From assembly GCF_011075055.1 (NCBI RefSeq), contig NC_058153.1:5146001-5210000 (forward strand): a stretch of DNA of 64,000 bases. The letters run 5' to 3'. Origin of the DNA: Mangifera indica (taxonomy: Eukaryota > Streptophyta > Magnoliopsida > Sapindales > Anacardiaceae). The notes beneath the pieces are model-generated. The model made no database searches, had not been told where the DNA came from, and was given only the letters and a program-made list of their open reading frames with translations. The position numbers and the translations under genes were made by a program. The stretch's first letter is position 1; each line of letters opens with the position of its first letter. Positions 1 to 11,425 of the stretch are shown here, piece by piece.

Positions 1-202
1 TTAATTGGTTAATTAATTAAATTCCCATAAAGTTGGAGTTATTAATTTTAATTAATATCAAATGAAAGTAAAATAATGCACACTCTGAGACAAAAAAAGA
101 TGCTTGTCCAATCAGAACTCCTAAAGGATAAGGGCCAGCCCGAAGAATTCAACCATTTTTTACCTTCCACAAAAATCTGGAATGAAATAGAACATCGGAA
201 AA

Positions 203-277
203 AGAAGCTCTAGAAAACTGACCCCCCGAAAGTCCATTTCTTTCCAGAAACTTCCATCATTTCTTCTTATAAATATA
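203..277 (+). promoter_or_regulatory. Heat-shock promoter of sHSP copy 1: HSEs and TATA box
   Basis: Positions 241-255 read TTTCC AGAAA CTTCC, three perfect alternating nTTCn/nGAAn units, which is a canonical heat-shock element. A second, imperfect element (GAA..TCT.GAA) lies at 204-215. The TATA box TATAAATATA is at 268-277, about 100 bp before the ATG at 376. The CCAGAAACTTCC core also occurs upstream of the other two sHSP genes in this window, so it looks selected. HSF binding is inferred from the motif. Confidence 0.8.
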
Positions 278-375
278 CAAACCACCTCCTTCAATTTCAT
301 CACAAGCAATTCATAAGCTGCATTTTCTCTGAAAAGAAAAACAAAAGTTTCTACAAACTCAATTGTTTCATCGAT

Positions 376-846
376 ATGGATTTCAGGATCAGGGGTTTCG
401 ATGCTCCCATCTTGACGACTCTGCAACACATGGACGTGGCCGATCATGACGCCGACAAGTCGTCCAACGCTCCGACGCGGACCTACGTGAGGGATGCCAA
501 GGCAATGGCGGCGACTCCGGCTGACGTGAAGGAGTATCCGAACTCGTACGTGTTCATAGTGGACATGCCGGGGTTGAAGTCAGGAGACATCAAGGTGCAT
601 GTGGAGGACGACAATGTGCTGCTCATAAGCGGAGAGAGGAAACGGGAGGAAGAGAAAGAAGGGGCTAAGTATGTGAGAATGGAGAGGAGGGTCGGCAAGT
701 TTATGAGGAAGTTCGTGCTGCCTGAGAATGCTAATACTAACGCTATTGAGGCCGTTTGTCAGGACGGAGTGTTGACTGTTACCGTGGAAAAGTTGCCGCC
801 TCCCGAACCGAAGAAGCCGAAGACTATTGAAGTTAAGATTGCTTGA
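376..846 (+). CDS. Cytosolic class II small heat-shock protein, copy 1 (156 aa)
   Basis: An ATP-independent holdase chaperone that binds unfolding proteins in the cytosol during heat stress. The intronless frame encodes 156 residues, normal for plant class II sHSPs. The N-terminus ([11 protein letters not shown]...LQHMD) is of the class II type. The alpha-crystallin domain covers roughly residues 45-140, and the C-terminal tail carries the IEV (I-x-I/V) oligomerisation motif before the end. The start is the first ATG after a consensus TATA box and heat-shock element. It differs from copies 2 and 3 at only a few positions, for example His instead of Gln in the DIKV.VEDD segment and Glu instead of Ser after NTNAI. 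It lies in a direct duplication with copy 2, 5.9 kb downstream. Confidence 0.95.
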   Translation: MDFRIRGFDAPILTTLQHMDVADHDADKSSNAPTRTYVRDAKAMAATPADVKEYPNSYVFIVDMPGLKSGDIKVHVEDDNVLLISGERKREEEKEGAKYVRMERRVGKFMRKFVLPENANTNAIEAVCQDGVLTVTVEKLPPPEPKKPKTIEVKIA

Positions 847-847
847 A

Positions 848-3106
848 GATTTTGAAGTGGGCGTGCTTTAATTTCATGGCAATAACATATAATCATGTGC
901 TTAATTTTGTGATGCTTCCGTTTTTTTTCTTCTTGTGTTTTGAGTTCATGATTCTCTTGGAATCCAGTGAGGGTTTTCTTATGGATGTGTGTAGTAAATA
1001 TTATCAATGAAGCCTTTATTTTGGAATAATTCTTTTATAGAACTTTTCTGCTTCCAAGTTTGCCTCTTTACTTCCTTGAAACCCACTCAATTTGAAGAAG
1101 GTTCATTCAAAGCTTCGAGTTCTCTTCAGTAACCACCATTGTGGATTCTCACTTCCAATTATTTCACTTAACTAAAATCAATTAATTCCCAGTCAGTTCC
1201 CTCACAAGTGAACTTAATTAACGTCAATGTGTTCAGTTTCGTACTTAAAGTGCATAGCCCTTTGATTGTACTAAACAAGGTCACTTTCTCCCTTGTGAAG
1301 CTTTTAAGCCACACAATCTCTTTTATAGCTCTCAATTGCAACTTGCTTTGCCTAAAGTGGTGGAAAGATCAACTATTGCTTGCAAATTAACTTTATAGTT
1401 AATTAAGTTGCCTTAAAAGGTAAAGTGAAGCTTTTAAGCCACACAATCTCTTTTATAGCCTCTCAATTGCAACTTGTTTTGCCTCAAGTGGTGGAAAGAT
1501 CAACTATTGCTTGCAAATTAACTTTATAGTTAATTAAGTTGCCTTAAAAGGTAAAGGTGTACCTTAGTTGTAGATACCCTGACATCTATGCGACCAGTAA
1601 AATCGTGTCTAAATGTGAAGATTAAAATTTATATTATATAAAATTAAATAAATTTTTGTTAAAGTCTAATCTCTTACACTTATATATTAAGTACTTATAT
1701 TATATTTATTAGATATAAAATTGTCTTTATTTTTTATTTGAGTCTTTAACATCCTTATTCAAGTATAATTACTTAAGTTGTTAGATTTGTCGTTTAGTTA
1801 GATGTGTTGTCACTTGTATCTAATAATATTTTAAGCTATTTAAGTATAACCACTAAGGCTGTTGGATCCATCATTTGATTGGGTGTATTGTCACTTATTT
1901 TCAAGAACATTTTAAGCTATTAGATCTGCTATTTGACTTTGATACTATGTCAGAAATGAACACTTTAAGTTATTAGATTATCATTTGACTTTAATACTAT
2001 GTCGGAAAAGAACACTTTAAATTATTATTCTTGCCATTTTGCTTTGATTCTATGTTGAAAATATATTGAGTCTACTTTAAGTTGTTAAAGTTGTCGTTTA
2101 GCTAGGTGTATTGTTTTTGTCAATTGTATCTAAAAACACTTTAAACTGTTAAACATGTTATTTGGCTTTAATACTATGTCACATGTTATGTTAGAAGTGA
2201 ACACTTTAAGTTGTTAGAGCTACCATTTGAATTTGATATTATGTCACATGCTATGTCAGAAATGAACACTTATATGCTAAGTAACCATTTAGATTGTTAA
2301 ACTCATTGTTTAATTGGATGCGTTGTTACTTGTATTTAAGAACACTTTAAATTGTTAGACCTACACTTATACATTAAATAACCACTTAGACTGTTATACC
2401 CACCGTTTGATTATGTGTGTTATCATTTGTATCTAAGAATATTTTAAACTATTATATCTGTCATTTTGTTTGTGCTCTGATACTATGCCAAAAATATCTT
2501 AAGTTTCTAAGTGTGAAAATTAAAACGTATATTGTATAAAACTAATTGGCTTATATTACGATTCAATCTCTCACACTTATATATTGCTTACTTATATTTT
2601 ATTTATGAGATATGAGACACTTTTTCCTTTTTATTTAAGCCTCCAATAAATCAACATCAATGCAATCTTTCCAGCCTTCAACACCTTTAGCTTTCTATTT
2701 AAAAATCAAACCAATTGACCAAGTACTCTTAATGTATTTGAACCCATTTAAAGAGCCTCTCAACCTTTCTAGGTTACCCATAAACCTACTCACCCCTCTT
2801 AATTGCAAAGGCTAATTCTAGCCTTGTACACATTATTAGATCCATTAGCCTATCAACTACATTTGAAGAAGAGGTGAATGTCATTTTCTTCTTTTGATCA
2901 AAAGTTTTACATAATCCTAATAGAGTTTGAACCTCTTTTGCTTAAACTTCTCAATTAGAGATTAGACTTCATAATATCTCTTCATGCTAATTTCATTCTT
3001 AGAAATTGATTGGAAACTCTAAGATCCCTTATTTAATACTTAAGACTCATTAACATCTTGGATTTCTTTTATTTCATATTTACTTTTGCAAGCATTAAAT
3101 AACTAA
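848..3106. repeat. 3' part of duplicated sHSP block, copy 1
   Basis: Non-coding, AT-rich. It aligns by eye with 11808-13865: the sHSP 3' UTR, a GTGCATAGCCC.. stretch near 1250 and 12130, and the GGCTAATTCTAGCCTTGTAC stretch near 2811 and 13600. The two copies diverge after about 3106/13865. The part at 1620-2600 is made of degenerate ~60-70 bp repeats containing variants of 'actttaagttgttagat' and 'gatactatgtc'. No gene is seen here. Confidence 0.75.
1295..1554 (+). repeat. 130-bp tandem duplication
   Basis: The unit beginning GTGAAGCTTTTAAGCCACAC at 1295 recurs at 1425 and is nearly identical, with one inserted base and a few substitutions. The paralogous region at 12178-12300 has only one copy, so this duplication arose after the larger block duplication. 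Confidence 0.85.
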
Positions 3107-3183
3107 ACTTTAATTAAGTTCTCTAAAATACATACATTGATCACGAATTAAAACAATAATTAATCCTAAATTAGTTAAACCTT

Positions 3184-3540
3184 TTATACAACCAAAGTGG
3201 TGGTTGTTAGCTTATTTGAACCGTTGTCATTGGTATGTACTTTACCTAGTCTTAATAACTTCTTCTTGAGTACATCTCTAATACGATAATATCTCACATT
3301 AATATGCTTTGATTTTGCATGAAATGTAGAGTTCTTAGAAAGGTGAATAGCACTTTGGTTGTCAAAAAATAAAACATACCTCTTTTGATGGAAACTAAGC
3401 TCTCCTAAAAACTTCTTCATCTATAGCAACTTTTTACAAGTTTCAGTTGCTGCAATAAATTTTGTCTCAGTTGTAGATAATGTAACACATTTTTGTAACC
3501 TTGATTGCCAAGAAAAAACACTACCTGCAAATGTGATCAA
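3184..3540 (-). pseudogene. Ty1/Copia RNase H relic
   Basis: On the minus strand the translation includes SWQSRLQKCVTLSTTETKF, a stop, then FFDNQSAIHLSKNSTFHAKS and KHINVRYYRIRDVL. This is the C-terminal RNase H segment of Copia-type polyproteins (conserved LSTTEAE and D.QSAI.L..N...H...KHI blocks). It is interrupted by an in-frame TAG just before MKKFLGEL. No LTRs were found. It is a fragment and not a functional gene. Confidence 0.8.
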
Positions 3541-4044
3541 TAACTCAATATAAATTTGTGGATATCCAATGACCTATTAAATCAGAATCTATATATCCAA
3601 CAACATTAGCTCACTAGGTAGTCAGTAATGATTCTATATCCTGCCATTACAACCAATCTAATGTTGCACCCTCCATACACATTAAATACAACAAGTAGGG
3701 AATTTAACTCCAATTATGAGTTTTCTTTTTTGTTTATACATGGTTTTCACAATTTACGCATATTTAAATTCCTGAAATTGTTTAACAACTTACTAATAAA
3801 TATATAACAATCTCTAAACCTCTAGATATTAATACAATTGCTTACATAAGGTAAATCAACATAATAACAATACATCTTCATTCTAAAAATCAGTTTTCAA
3901 ATTTTAAGGTAACATTGATTATAATACATAGAGATAACAATTTATCTTACTTACATTTATGTTTTAAATATAAAATATTTCACATAAGAGTAAGAGATTG
4001 AATAGGTTAAGAGTTAATTTAAGGTTTTATTAGAATATATTAAA

Positions 4045-5909
4045 TGACTAAAAGACTTATTCTCACCAAAGGTTTAGTATATTTTCAAATGAATACTTGT
4101 TACCTATAGAAATGTCAAACTCCTATTCATGAGTTGTTAAATTTAATAGAATATATTAGTATTATGAGTAAAATTGTTATTTAATCAGTAGTATTAACAA
4201 AATAAAACTTTATCTCATTTTTTCTCTTAGTTTGAAAAACTAACAATTTCCTTTTAAGATTAAACTTTGAAAAGTTATATTTTCCCCCCTTAAGGTGTCA
4301 ATTTTTCAAAGAATTTTTAGTGAACGGTCGATTCTCTTTCTCTCCCAACAATGTCTTTCCCTCTCCGCCATTACTATCAACGTTCTCTCTTGAAATGATT
4401 TTGGCACTCTTTGTCGGCTTGTCTAAGATGAAGACAAATGGTATGAGACGAAGATGACTCGTTTTTGTTTGAACTCATCTTCATTTGAGCCAAAGATGAA
4501 CGGTCTTTATCTCAAATGATTCTTTTATCTCAAATAAAGATGAATTCGTCTGAGATAAAGACAATTCAAACGAAAGCATGATAGCTAAATCATGTATCGT
4601 ATCATATTGTATGATATGACTTTTAAAATAATATAATAAAAACTTTAATTAGCATTTCATCATTTTAGAAAAATATCTCAAACACCCTTGAATTTTGAAG
4701 ATTTCTCATATACATCTCTATTATATTATCATTTTCTTTAAAAAATGTTGATCCGTATTTGAATATATATTATATCATATGATACATCTATTATATTGTA
4801 TTAATTCAACAAACATCATGATATGTATTGTTTTTCACATGTATCATATTATATCGTAGAATATGTATTATGTATCATAAGATACTCATAATTATGGATG
4901 AGAGAGTTGGTTGGAGAGAGAAAGTGGGGGAGGGAGAAGGCAATTCAAGCAGAGATGGTGGTTAGAGATGACGGCGATCACTGATAGATGATAGGGATAG
5001 AAAATTAGATGTAGGTGAAAAACATAACTTTTCAAAGTTAAGGTTAAGAGAAAAATGCCAGTTTTTCAAATTTGGAGGGGGGAAGGATAAAAAAATAAGA
5101 TAAAGTTTTATTTTTTAGGGAAAAGGACAATTTCGCACCCAAGTTTTGTTGAAATAACAAATATGTACTCATAACAGATGAAAAACTCAAATACCCATCC
5201 AAGTTTTAATCTGTTAGAACAAACCCACAAATTTTCTGTTAGGGTTAAAGAGTAAATTCGTTATTTTTCAGTAACAATAAAATAATTAAAATTAAATATC
5301 ATTTTTTTCTCTTAGTTTAGAAAACTAATATTTTTGTATTTGAATTAAGTTTTGAAAAATTCACTTTTTTTCCTCTAAAATCTACCTACTTTCTCCAACG
5401 AATAGCCAACTAACAACGAAGGAACAAGACAGAGTCGTTCATCGTCCAACAACCAACCTTGTCAAAAGTTGGTGGTTGGAAGGAGGGTGAAGAGAAAATT
5501 AGGGATGTGAGGGGGAAAAAGTTACTTTTTAAAGTCTAAATAGGAGGGTTAAATATTAACTTTTAAAACTTGAGGAGGAAAATAAGATAAAATTATTTAC
5601 TTTTTAATATTATTGTTAAATGATGAATTTATTTTTCTATTTTATAACAAATTTAATGATAGTTTAAAAATGGATAGGTGTTTGAATTTTTTATCTACTA
5701 CAAGTGAATTTGTGAGATTAAACTAAAACTTAAATGAAAAATAATTTTGTCTTATGTTTTAATATTATTAATAAAATAATAATTTTACTTTTAATATTAA
5801 TTAGTTCTGATAAAATTAATAAGTCATGAGTGAGAGTTTGCTAGTTCCATAATTAATGGATATCCATTTGAAAATACATTAAACCTTGGGTGGCAATGGA
5901 TCTTTTAAC
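4045..5909. mobile_element. Mutator-type non-autonomous element A (long TIRs)
   Basis: The left end (GACTAAAAGACTTATTCTCA at 4045) matches the reverse complement of the right end near 5909 over roughly 100 bp. The ends resemble the GGCCAAAAGACTTATTCCCA termini of better-preserved copies at 30952, 37589 and 46247. The interior is AT-rich with no coding content. It is interrupted by element B. I could not find a clear 9-bp TSD, so the exact ends are uncertain. Confidence 0.55.
5116..5755. mobile_element. Mutator-type non-autonomous element B nested in A
   Basis: The left end (GGGAAAAGGACAATTTCGCA near 5118) pairs with the reverse complement of the sequence ending near 5755 over about 90 bp, sharing AAGTTTT and AAAAAxTCAAAxACCxATCC blocks. 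It interrupts element A at a point where the family consensus runs on as GTTTTAATATTATTAATAAA. No gene. Boundaries are approximate. Confidence 0.5.
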
Positions 5910-6102
5910 CTATTGACAATTGGTTAATTAATTGAATTTCTATAAAATTTAAGTTATTAATTATTTATTATAAAAATATTATTTTAATTAATATCTAATA
6001 AAAGTGAAACAACGCACATCCAGAGACAAAAAAACTATTCAGTCATTTTTGACCGTCCATAAAAATCTGGAATGAAATAGAACATCGGAAACAGCAGCTC
6101 TA

Positions 6103-6187
6103 GAAGCTCTAGGAAACCCACCACAACCCCCCAAACAAAGTCCTTTTCTGTCCAGAAACTTCCATCATTTCTTCCTATAAATATATA
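6103..6187 (+). promoter_or_regulatory. Heat-shock promoter of sHSP copy 2
   Basis: GAA-GC-TCT-AG-GAA at 6103-6115 is a near-perfect HSE. The CCAGAAACTTCC core conserved in all three copies is at 6152-6163. TATAAATATATA is at 6176-6187, about 100 bp before the ATG. Homology with the copy 1 promoter continues upstream to about 5931, where the TTGGTTAATTAATT stretch matches positions 6-19. Confidence 0.78.
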
Positions 6188-6283
6188 AACCACCTCCTCT
6201 AATTTCATAACAAGCAATTCATAAGCTTCATTTTCTCTGAAAAGAAAAACAAAGTTTTCTGCAAACTCAATTGTTTCATCGAT

Positions 6284-6757
6284 ATGGATTTCGGGATCAT
6301 GGGTTTTGATGCTCCCCTCTTGACGACTCTGCAACACATAATGGACGTGGCCGATCATGACGCCGACAAGACGTCGACCGCTCCGATGCGGACTTACGTC
6401 AGGGACGCCAAGGCAATGGCGGCGACTCCGGTTGACGTGAAGGAGTATCCGAACTCGTACGTGTTCATAGTGGACATGCCGGGGTTGAAGTCAGGGGACA
6501 TCAAGGTGCAGGTGGAGGACGACAATGTGTTGCTCATAAGCGGAGAGAGGAAGCGGGAGGAAGAGAAAGAAGGGGCCAAGTATGTAAGAATGGAGAGGAG
6601 GGTCGGCAAGTTTATGAGGAAGTTCGTGCTGCCTGAGAATGCAAATACTAACGCCATTTCGGCCGTTTGTCAGGACGGAGTGTTGACTGTTACCGTGGAA
6701 AAGTTGCCGCCTCCCGAGCCGAAGAAGCCGAAGACTATTGAAGTTAAGATTGCTTGA
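6284..6757 (+). CDS. Cytosolic class II small heat-shock protein, copy 2 (157 aa)
   Basis: Intact intronless frame with the same architecture as copy 1: class II N-terminus ([15 protein letters not shown]), alpha-crystallin domain at about residues 46-141, C-terminal IEV motif. It is expected to act as a cytosolic holdase under heat. Compared with copy 1 it has an additional residue in the LQHIMD segment and Thr-Ser-Thr in place of the Ser-Ser-Asn run. Its 3' flank is unusual: only ten bases separate the stop codon from the target-site duplication of an antisense Ty3/Gypsy element. Any transcript must therefore end inside LTR sequence, because the native 3' UTR now lies 5 kb away at 11808. 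Coding capacity is intact; expression could be altered. Confidence 0.94.
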   Translation: MDFGIMGFDAPLLTTLQHIMDVADHDADKTSTAPMRTYVRDAKAMAATPVDVKEYPNSYVFIVDMPGLKSGDIKVQVEDDNVLLISGERKREEEKEGAKYVRMERRVGKFMRKFVLPENANTNAISAVCQDGVLTVTVEKLPPPEPKKPKTIEVKIA

Positions 6758-6772
6758 AAAGTTTGAAGTGGG

Positions 6773-7153
6773 CGTTAGGTGCTCGGTTCAGGCGAGCTCT
6801 CACTCGGCCTCTGCCTTGTCGCGGAATGGTTCCTGACGTGAAGAAGCTCTCAAGGAGGTTACAATTCAATAATTATAGAGTATATTTTGGTGGAAAGATT
6901 AGTCTATTGTTTTTCATTAATCTCTCCTTTTTATACAGTTTTTGAGAAAGCTAAAAATAACTAAATAACACGTCTCCTACGAAACTGGGAAAATGCTGAA
7001 AGCTGAAAATAACTAAACAACACGTCTCCTACGAAACTGGGAAAATGCTGAAAATGCCATAGATCATGGCTGCAACAGAAAGCAATAACATAACAGAAAT
7101 TGAAAAGGGTCATAACTGCAGAATAAGGGTGCTGAATTCTTGGCCACGTAACA
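6773..7153 (-). repeat. LTR (3' LTR of the minus-strand Gypsy element)
   Basis: 381 bp, nearly identical to 11426-11807. It ends ...CACGTAACA; the other end reads CGTTAGG where the partner LTR has TGTTAGG, so the terminal TG is mutated to CG. It contains an internal direct repeat of about 50 bp (CTGAAAATAACTAAA..CACGTCTCCTACGAAACTGG). Confidence 0.93.
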
Positions 7154-7166
7154 TTTCATCCCCCTT
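7154..7166 (-). other. Polypurine tract of the Gypsy element
   Basis: On the minus strand AAGGGGGATGAAA directly abuts the 3' LTR. This is the expected position and composition for the plus-strand primer. Confidence 0.8.
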
Positions 7167-7191
7167 GAAAAGGGTCTTGTCCGCAAGGCCG

Positions 7192-10100
7192 TTAAGGAAC
7201 GTGATTCATGTTTGCGTCGTCACTAATCTCTGGCAAGGACTCCACCACGACATGATTCTTGAGCTGCTTCTTGATTAATGAAATGTGCACAACCGGGTGA
7301 ACTTTACTCCCTTCAGGTAAGAGTAATTTGTAGGCCACTGGCCCGATACGCTCAATGATCTTGTAAGGGTCATAGTATTTTGCAGATAATTTATGTCGTC
7401 GATCCCCAGTCAAGGAATGTTGTCGGTACGATTGTAGTTTAAGGTAGACCCAATCTCCTACTTCAAAGTGGCGTTCCTTCCTTCCTTGATCATATGTTGC
7501 CTTCATCCTTTCTTTGGTTTTAGTAAGTTGTTGGTGTAGTTGGCGTAAGACTTGATCCCTCTGTCGTAGCTCTTGGTCCACTTCGACGTCTTTGGCTGTT
7601 CCGAGTTCGTAGAAAGTCAAGACTGGTGGGGGTCGACCATAAACCACCTCAAACGGTGTAAACCCAGTGGAAGAATGCCAACTAGTATTGTAGCAAAACT
7701 CTGTCCAGGGTAGCCATCGGGTCCATTGTTTTGGGTGATTTCTAGTAAAACAGCGTAAGTACATTTCAAGGGTTCGGTTTGTTACCTCCGTTTGTCCGTC
7801 CGTCTGCGGGTGATATGATGAAGAGAAACGAAACTCTGTCCCTTGTAGCCGGAACAATTCTTTCCAGAATGAACTAGTGAATAAGGGGTCCCGATCGCTT
7901 ACAATGGACTGTGGTACGCCGTATAATTTGAAGATATTCTCATAATATGCTTGGGCAACATTATTTGCAGTGACTGGTGTTGCCATTGCAATGAAGTGTG
8001 CCATCTTAGACAATCGATCCACCACTACCATAATTATTGTTTTACCTCTGGAATTTGGAAGGTCGGTGATGAAATCCATGGAAACCTCAGTCCATACAAT
8101 AGTGGGTGTTGGCAATGGTTGGAGAAGCCTGGATGGTGCGCCTTGTTCTCTCTTATTCCTTTGGCAAATATCACATGCTTTAATGGTTTCCAATACCTGT
8201 TTCTTCATTCCTTGCCAATAGAATTGGGATCGTATGCGTTGAAGGGTTTTGTGGAGCCCTTCGTGAGTGGTAGAATGGAAACCTTGAATGACGTCCATTA
8301 TTAACGGAGAAGAGGGTAACAAGTAAATCTGTTCTTTGTAAAAAAGTATTTCATCCTTGCATGCCCATGGTCCAAGCAATTCCCCTTCTTGGAACAATTT
8401 ATGCAATCTTTGCATCTCTACGTGGCTTTTGTTTTCTTCTTGAATGGTTTCTAGCCAGATAGGGACTAACACTGATATTGCCATCATTTGTGTTGGTTCT
8501 TCTCTTCTGGAGAGAGTGTCTGCTACCGAGTTCTCTTTCCCTTGCTTGTATTCAATGGAAAAGTCATAGCCCATGAGTTTACTAAGCCACCTTTGTTGAG
8601 CTGGAGTGGTGATTCTTTGGCTCCATAAATATTCTAGACTTTTGTGGTCGGTACGAACCACAAATGTCCTTCCTAGAAGGTAGGGTCGCCATTTCTGTAG
8701 TGCAAGCACTAGTGCCAACATTTCTTTATCATAGGTGGATAAAATTGCATTCCTCCCTTTTAGAGCTTGGCTAAAGAAGGCTATTGGTTTTTTTTCTTGA
8801 GTAAGCACTGCACCTACACCAAAATTAGAGGCATCACATTCAATAATAAAGGTTTTAGTGAAGTCAGGTAAAACCAATACCGATCCGTGTGTCATCACCC
8901 TTTTGATTTCCAAAAATGCACTTTCAGCTTTAGAAGACCACTGGAAGTTATTCTTTTTCAGCATATCAGTTAATGGTGCTGCAATCTTTCCGTAATCCTT
9001 GATAAATTTTCAATAGTACCCCGTTAGCCCCAAGAACCCTCGTAGTGCAGTAACTGAATTCGGCTTAGGCCAGTCTTTTATAGTCGCAATTTTGCTTGGT
9101 TCCATTCTTACTTCTCCTTCCTTGATAATGTGTCCCAGATACTGTACTTCTGTGGTTCCAAAACAACATTTTTCCTCTTTGACATAAAGTTGTTGGTTAG
9201 CTAAAATTGAGAATACTATTTGCAAATGTTGCAAATGTGATTCCCAAGTGGAGCTATATATCAAGATATCATCAAAAAAAACTAGGATTAATTTTCGCAA
9301 ATAAGGTCGAAAAATGTCATTCATTAATGCCTGAAAAGTGGAAGGCGCATTAGAGAGTCCAAAAGGCATTACCAAAAATTCATAGTGCCCATCATGTGTG
9401 CGGAATGTCGTCTTTTCCACATCTGCAGGATGCATCAGTATCTGATGGTACCCAGCTCGCAAGTCTATCTTGGAAAAATATTTGGCTCCATATAGTTCAT
9501 CCAGTAGTTCGTCAATCACCGGTACGGGAAACTTATCCTTAATAGTAGCCAAATTGAGGGCTCTATAATCCACACAAAATCGTCATGACCCATCCTTCTT
9601 TTTGACCAGTAGTACCGGGGATGAGTATGGACTGGTGCTAGGTCTGATTATCCCACTTTCCAGCATTTCTTCCACCAACTTTTCTATTTCTTTCTTTTGG
9701 CAATATGGGTACCTGTAGGGCCTCACAGAGATAGGACCACTTCCTGGTTTTAAATTGATTTGATGACTACGAGTCCGATTTGGGGGACGGCCTTTGGGCT
9801 TCTGAAAAATTTGATAATATTGCTCAAAAATCTGGGTCAAACCTGAGTGCTGGCACTTGGTTCCAGAGATCAATATTGTCCCTTCCTTTGTTTCCTCTTC
9901 ATCTCCATCTTTTTGTCCTGCAATCAGCTGCATCAAGGTCCCACGCCCCCCATTGGCCCGAAGTTCCTTCTCCATGTGGCGTCGGTCGATCGCCCGAGCT
10001 GTCGGGGTTCGTTCACCTGTGAGAATCACTGCTCGCCCTTGCCACTAAAATTCCACCGTCATCCTTGTGAAATCCCAGATAATTGGTCCAAGAGTTGTCA

Positions 10101-11360
10101 GCCACTGTACTCCCAGCATGGCATCGCACCCCTCTAAGGTGATCACGAAAAATTCCACCTGGAATAAATTCTCTTGGATTTCGATTGGGGTATTTGGGAG
10201 GTGACCCATGCAAGGAAGTTTCTCACCGTTAGTTACCATCACACTCAGTCGTGCCCCTTCATCTGTTTTCAGCCCAAGTCGTGTCACCCATGCTCGATTG
10301 AGGAAATTATGGGAGCTTCCAATGTCCAATAGAACCACCAACGAACGCCCTTTAATCTTGGCTGGAATCCGCATGATTTGTGGTGCAATAGTCCCAGTGA
10401 TGGCATGAAGGGAGATTTCGGCTACCTCTAGTTTGGTTTCAGATTGCTCCCCCACGTCAATATCTTCCTCGTCCTCTAGTTCGCAATCAATGAGAAATAG
10501 TCGTTTACAGCGGTGCCCTGGGGTGTAGGTTTCATCACAATTGTAGCATAGATTTCGACGCCGACGATCCTGGATCTCCTCAGCGGAAAGTCGCTTAATT
10601 GGTGGATTGGTAACGTGTTGTATCTGACTTGACATTTGTTTTTGTTTTTGGAGGTTTTGAGTGGTTTGGTTGTAAGTAATGTGTTTGGATTCTATGTTTG
10701 TGGGTTTTTTTTTATTCTGGTATTTGGATTCATAGAGGCGTGCAAGACCAGTAGCGTGTGGGAGAGTTTGTGGATTTGCAGCCCGCACATCAGCTCGGAT
10801 GGTCTCTCGAAGGCCGCTGACGAAGCAGTTGATCTGTTGTTGTTCTGTTAGCGAACCAGCTCTTACAAGAAGCCGATCAAATTAGTGTGGTATTCACGAA
10901 TTGACCCCATCTGTGTGAGCTTGGTGAGCTCTCCGTAGAAATCATCCAGAAGTGTTGGTCCGTAACGCTCATTTATCGCTTGCTTGAACTCCTCCCAAGT
11001 AACCCATACTCGAATTCCTCTGAAGGATTGAAACCAGAGATGTACTTCTCCTTCTAAGTGATATGCGACTAATGGAACTTTCTCATTTGGAGGAGTCTTG
11101 TGAAAGGCAAAGAATTGCTCCGCCCGATCGATCCAAGTGATGGGGTCTTCAGTGCCATCATATCGTGGAAAATCCAAACGAACTACCCGTGGTACGATCG
11201 TTCCTTGTGCTTGCTGAAAATTGGAATGTTGTTGTGATGTCCCAATTTCAGTTCTTCTTGAACTCAGCACATCCATTTGTGTTTGCAATTGAATAAACAT
11301 CTCATGCATCTCACGCTGCATTTGCATCATTTGTTGCTGGGTTGCTTAAAGGTTTTCCTC
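7192..11360 (-). pseudogene. Gag-Pol of the old Gypsy element (multiple breaks)
   Basis: Reading right to left: Gag (retrotransposon gag block, RLDFPRYDGTEDPITWIDRA), CYNC...GHRC zinc knuckle, protease, RT ([11 protein letters not shown]), RNase H (ECDAS), integrase (zinc-binding H/C residues, MDFITDLP, SDRDPLF, TDGQTEV). Breaks seen: TAA just ahead of the Gag frame near 11345; a one-base frameshift near 10880; TAG near 10044; TGA for Trp after KKDGS near 9583; TGA after GLTGYY near 9010. The protease active site reads DIG instead of DSG. The frame stops at 7192, and no chromodomain lies between the integrase C-terminus and the polypurine tract, although the young relative at 52627 has one. 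Not autonomous. Confidence 0.93.
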
Positions 11361-11410
11361 CATTGGCTGTTTCGATGGATTACGGTGGGTGGCGCCATTA
11401 TCGGATCCCT

Positions 11411-11422
11411 GCTCTGATACCA
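11411..11422 (-). other. Primer-binding site (initiator tRNA-Met type)
   Basis: The reverse complement reads TGGTATCAGAGC, three bases inside the 5' LTR (11426-11807). This is the common plant retrotransposon PBS complementary to the 3' end of initiator tRNA-Met. Confidence 0.9.
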
Positions 11423-11425
11423 TGT

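Noticed and set aside
483..698. Open frame antisense to sHSP copy 1 (also at copies 2 and 3)
   Set aside because: It is a codon-composition shadow of the sHSP coding strand, present in all three copies for that reason.
1900..2500. Repeated 'gatactatgtc' motifs as retrotransposon primer sites
   Set aside because: They resemble the antisense of TGGTATCAGAGC only partly, and no LTR or coding sequence accompanies them.
7951..8304. Plus-strand frames opposite the old Gypsy integrase
   Set aside because: Shadows of the minus-strand pol; no independent similarity.
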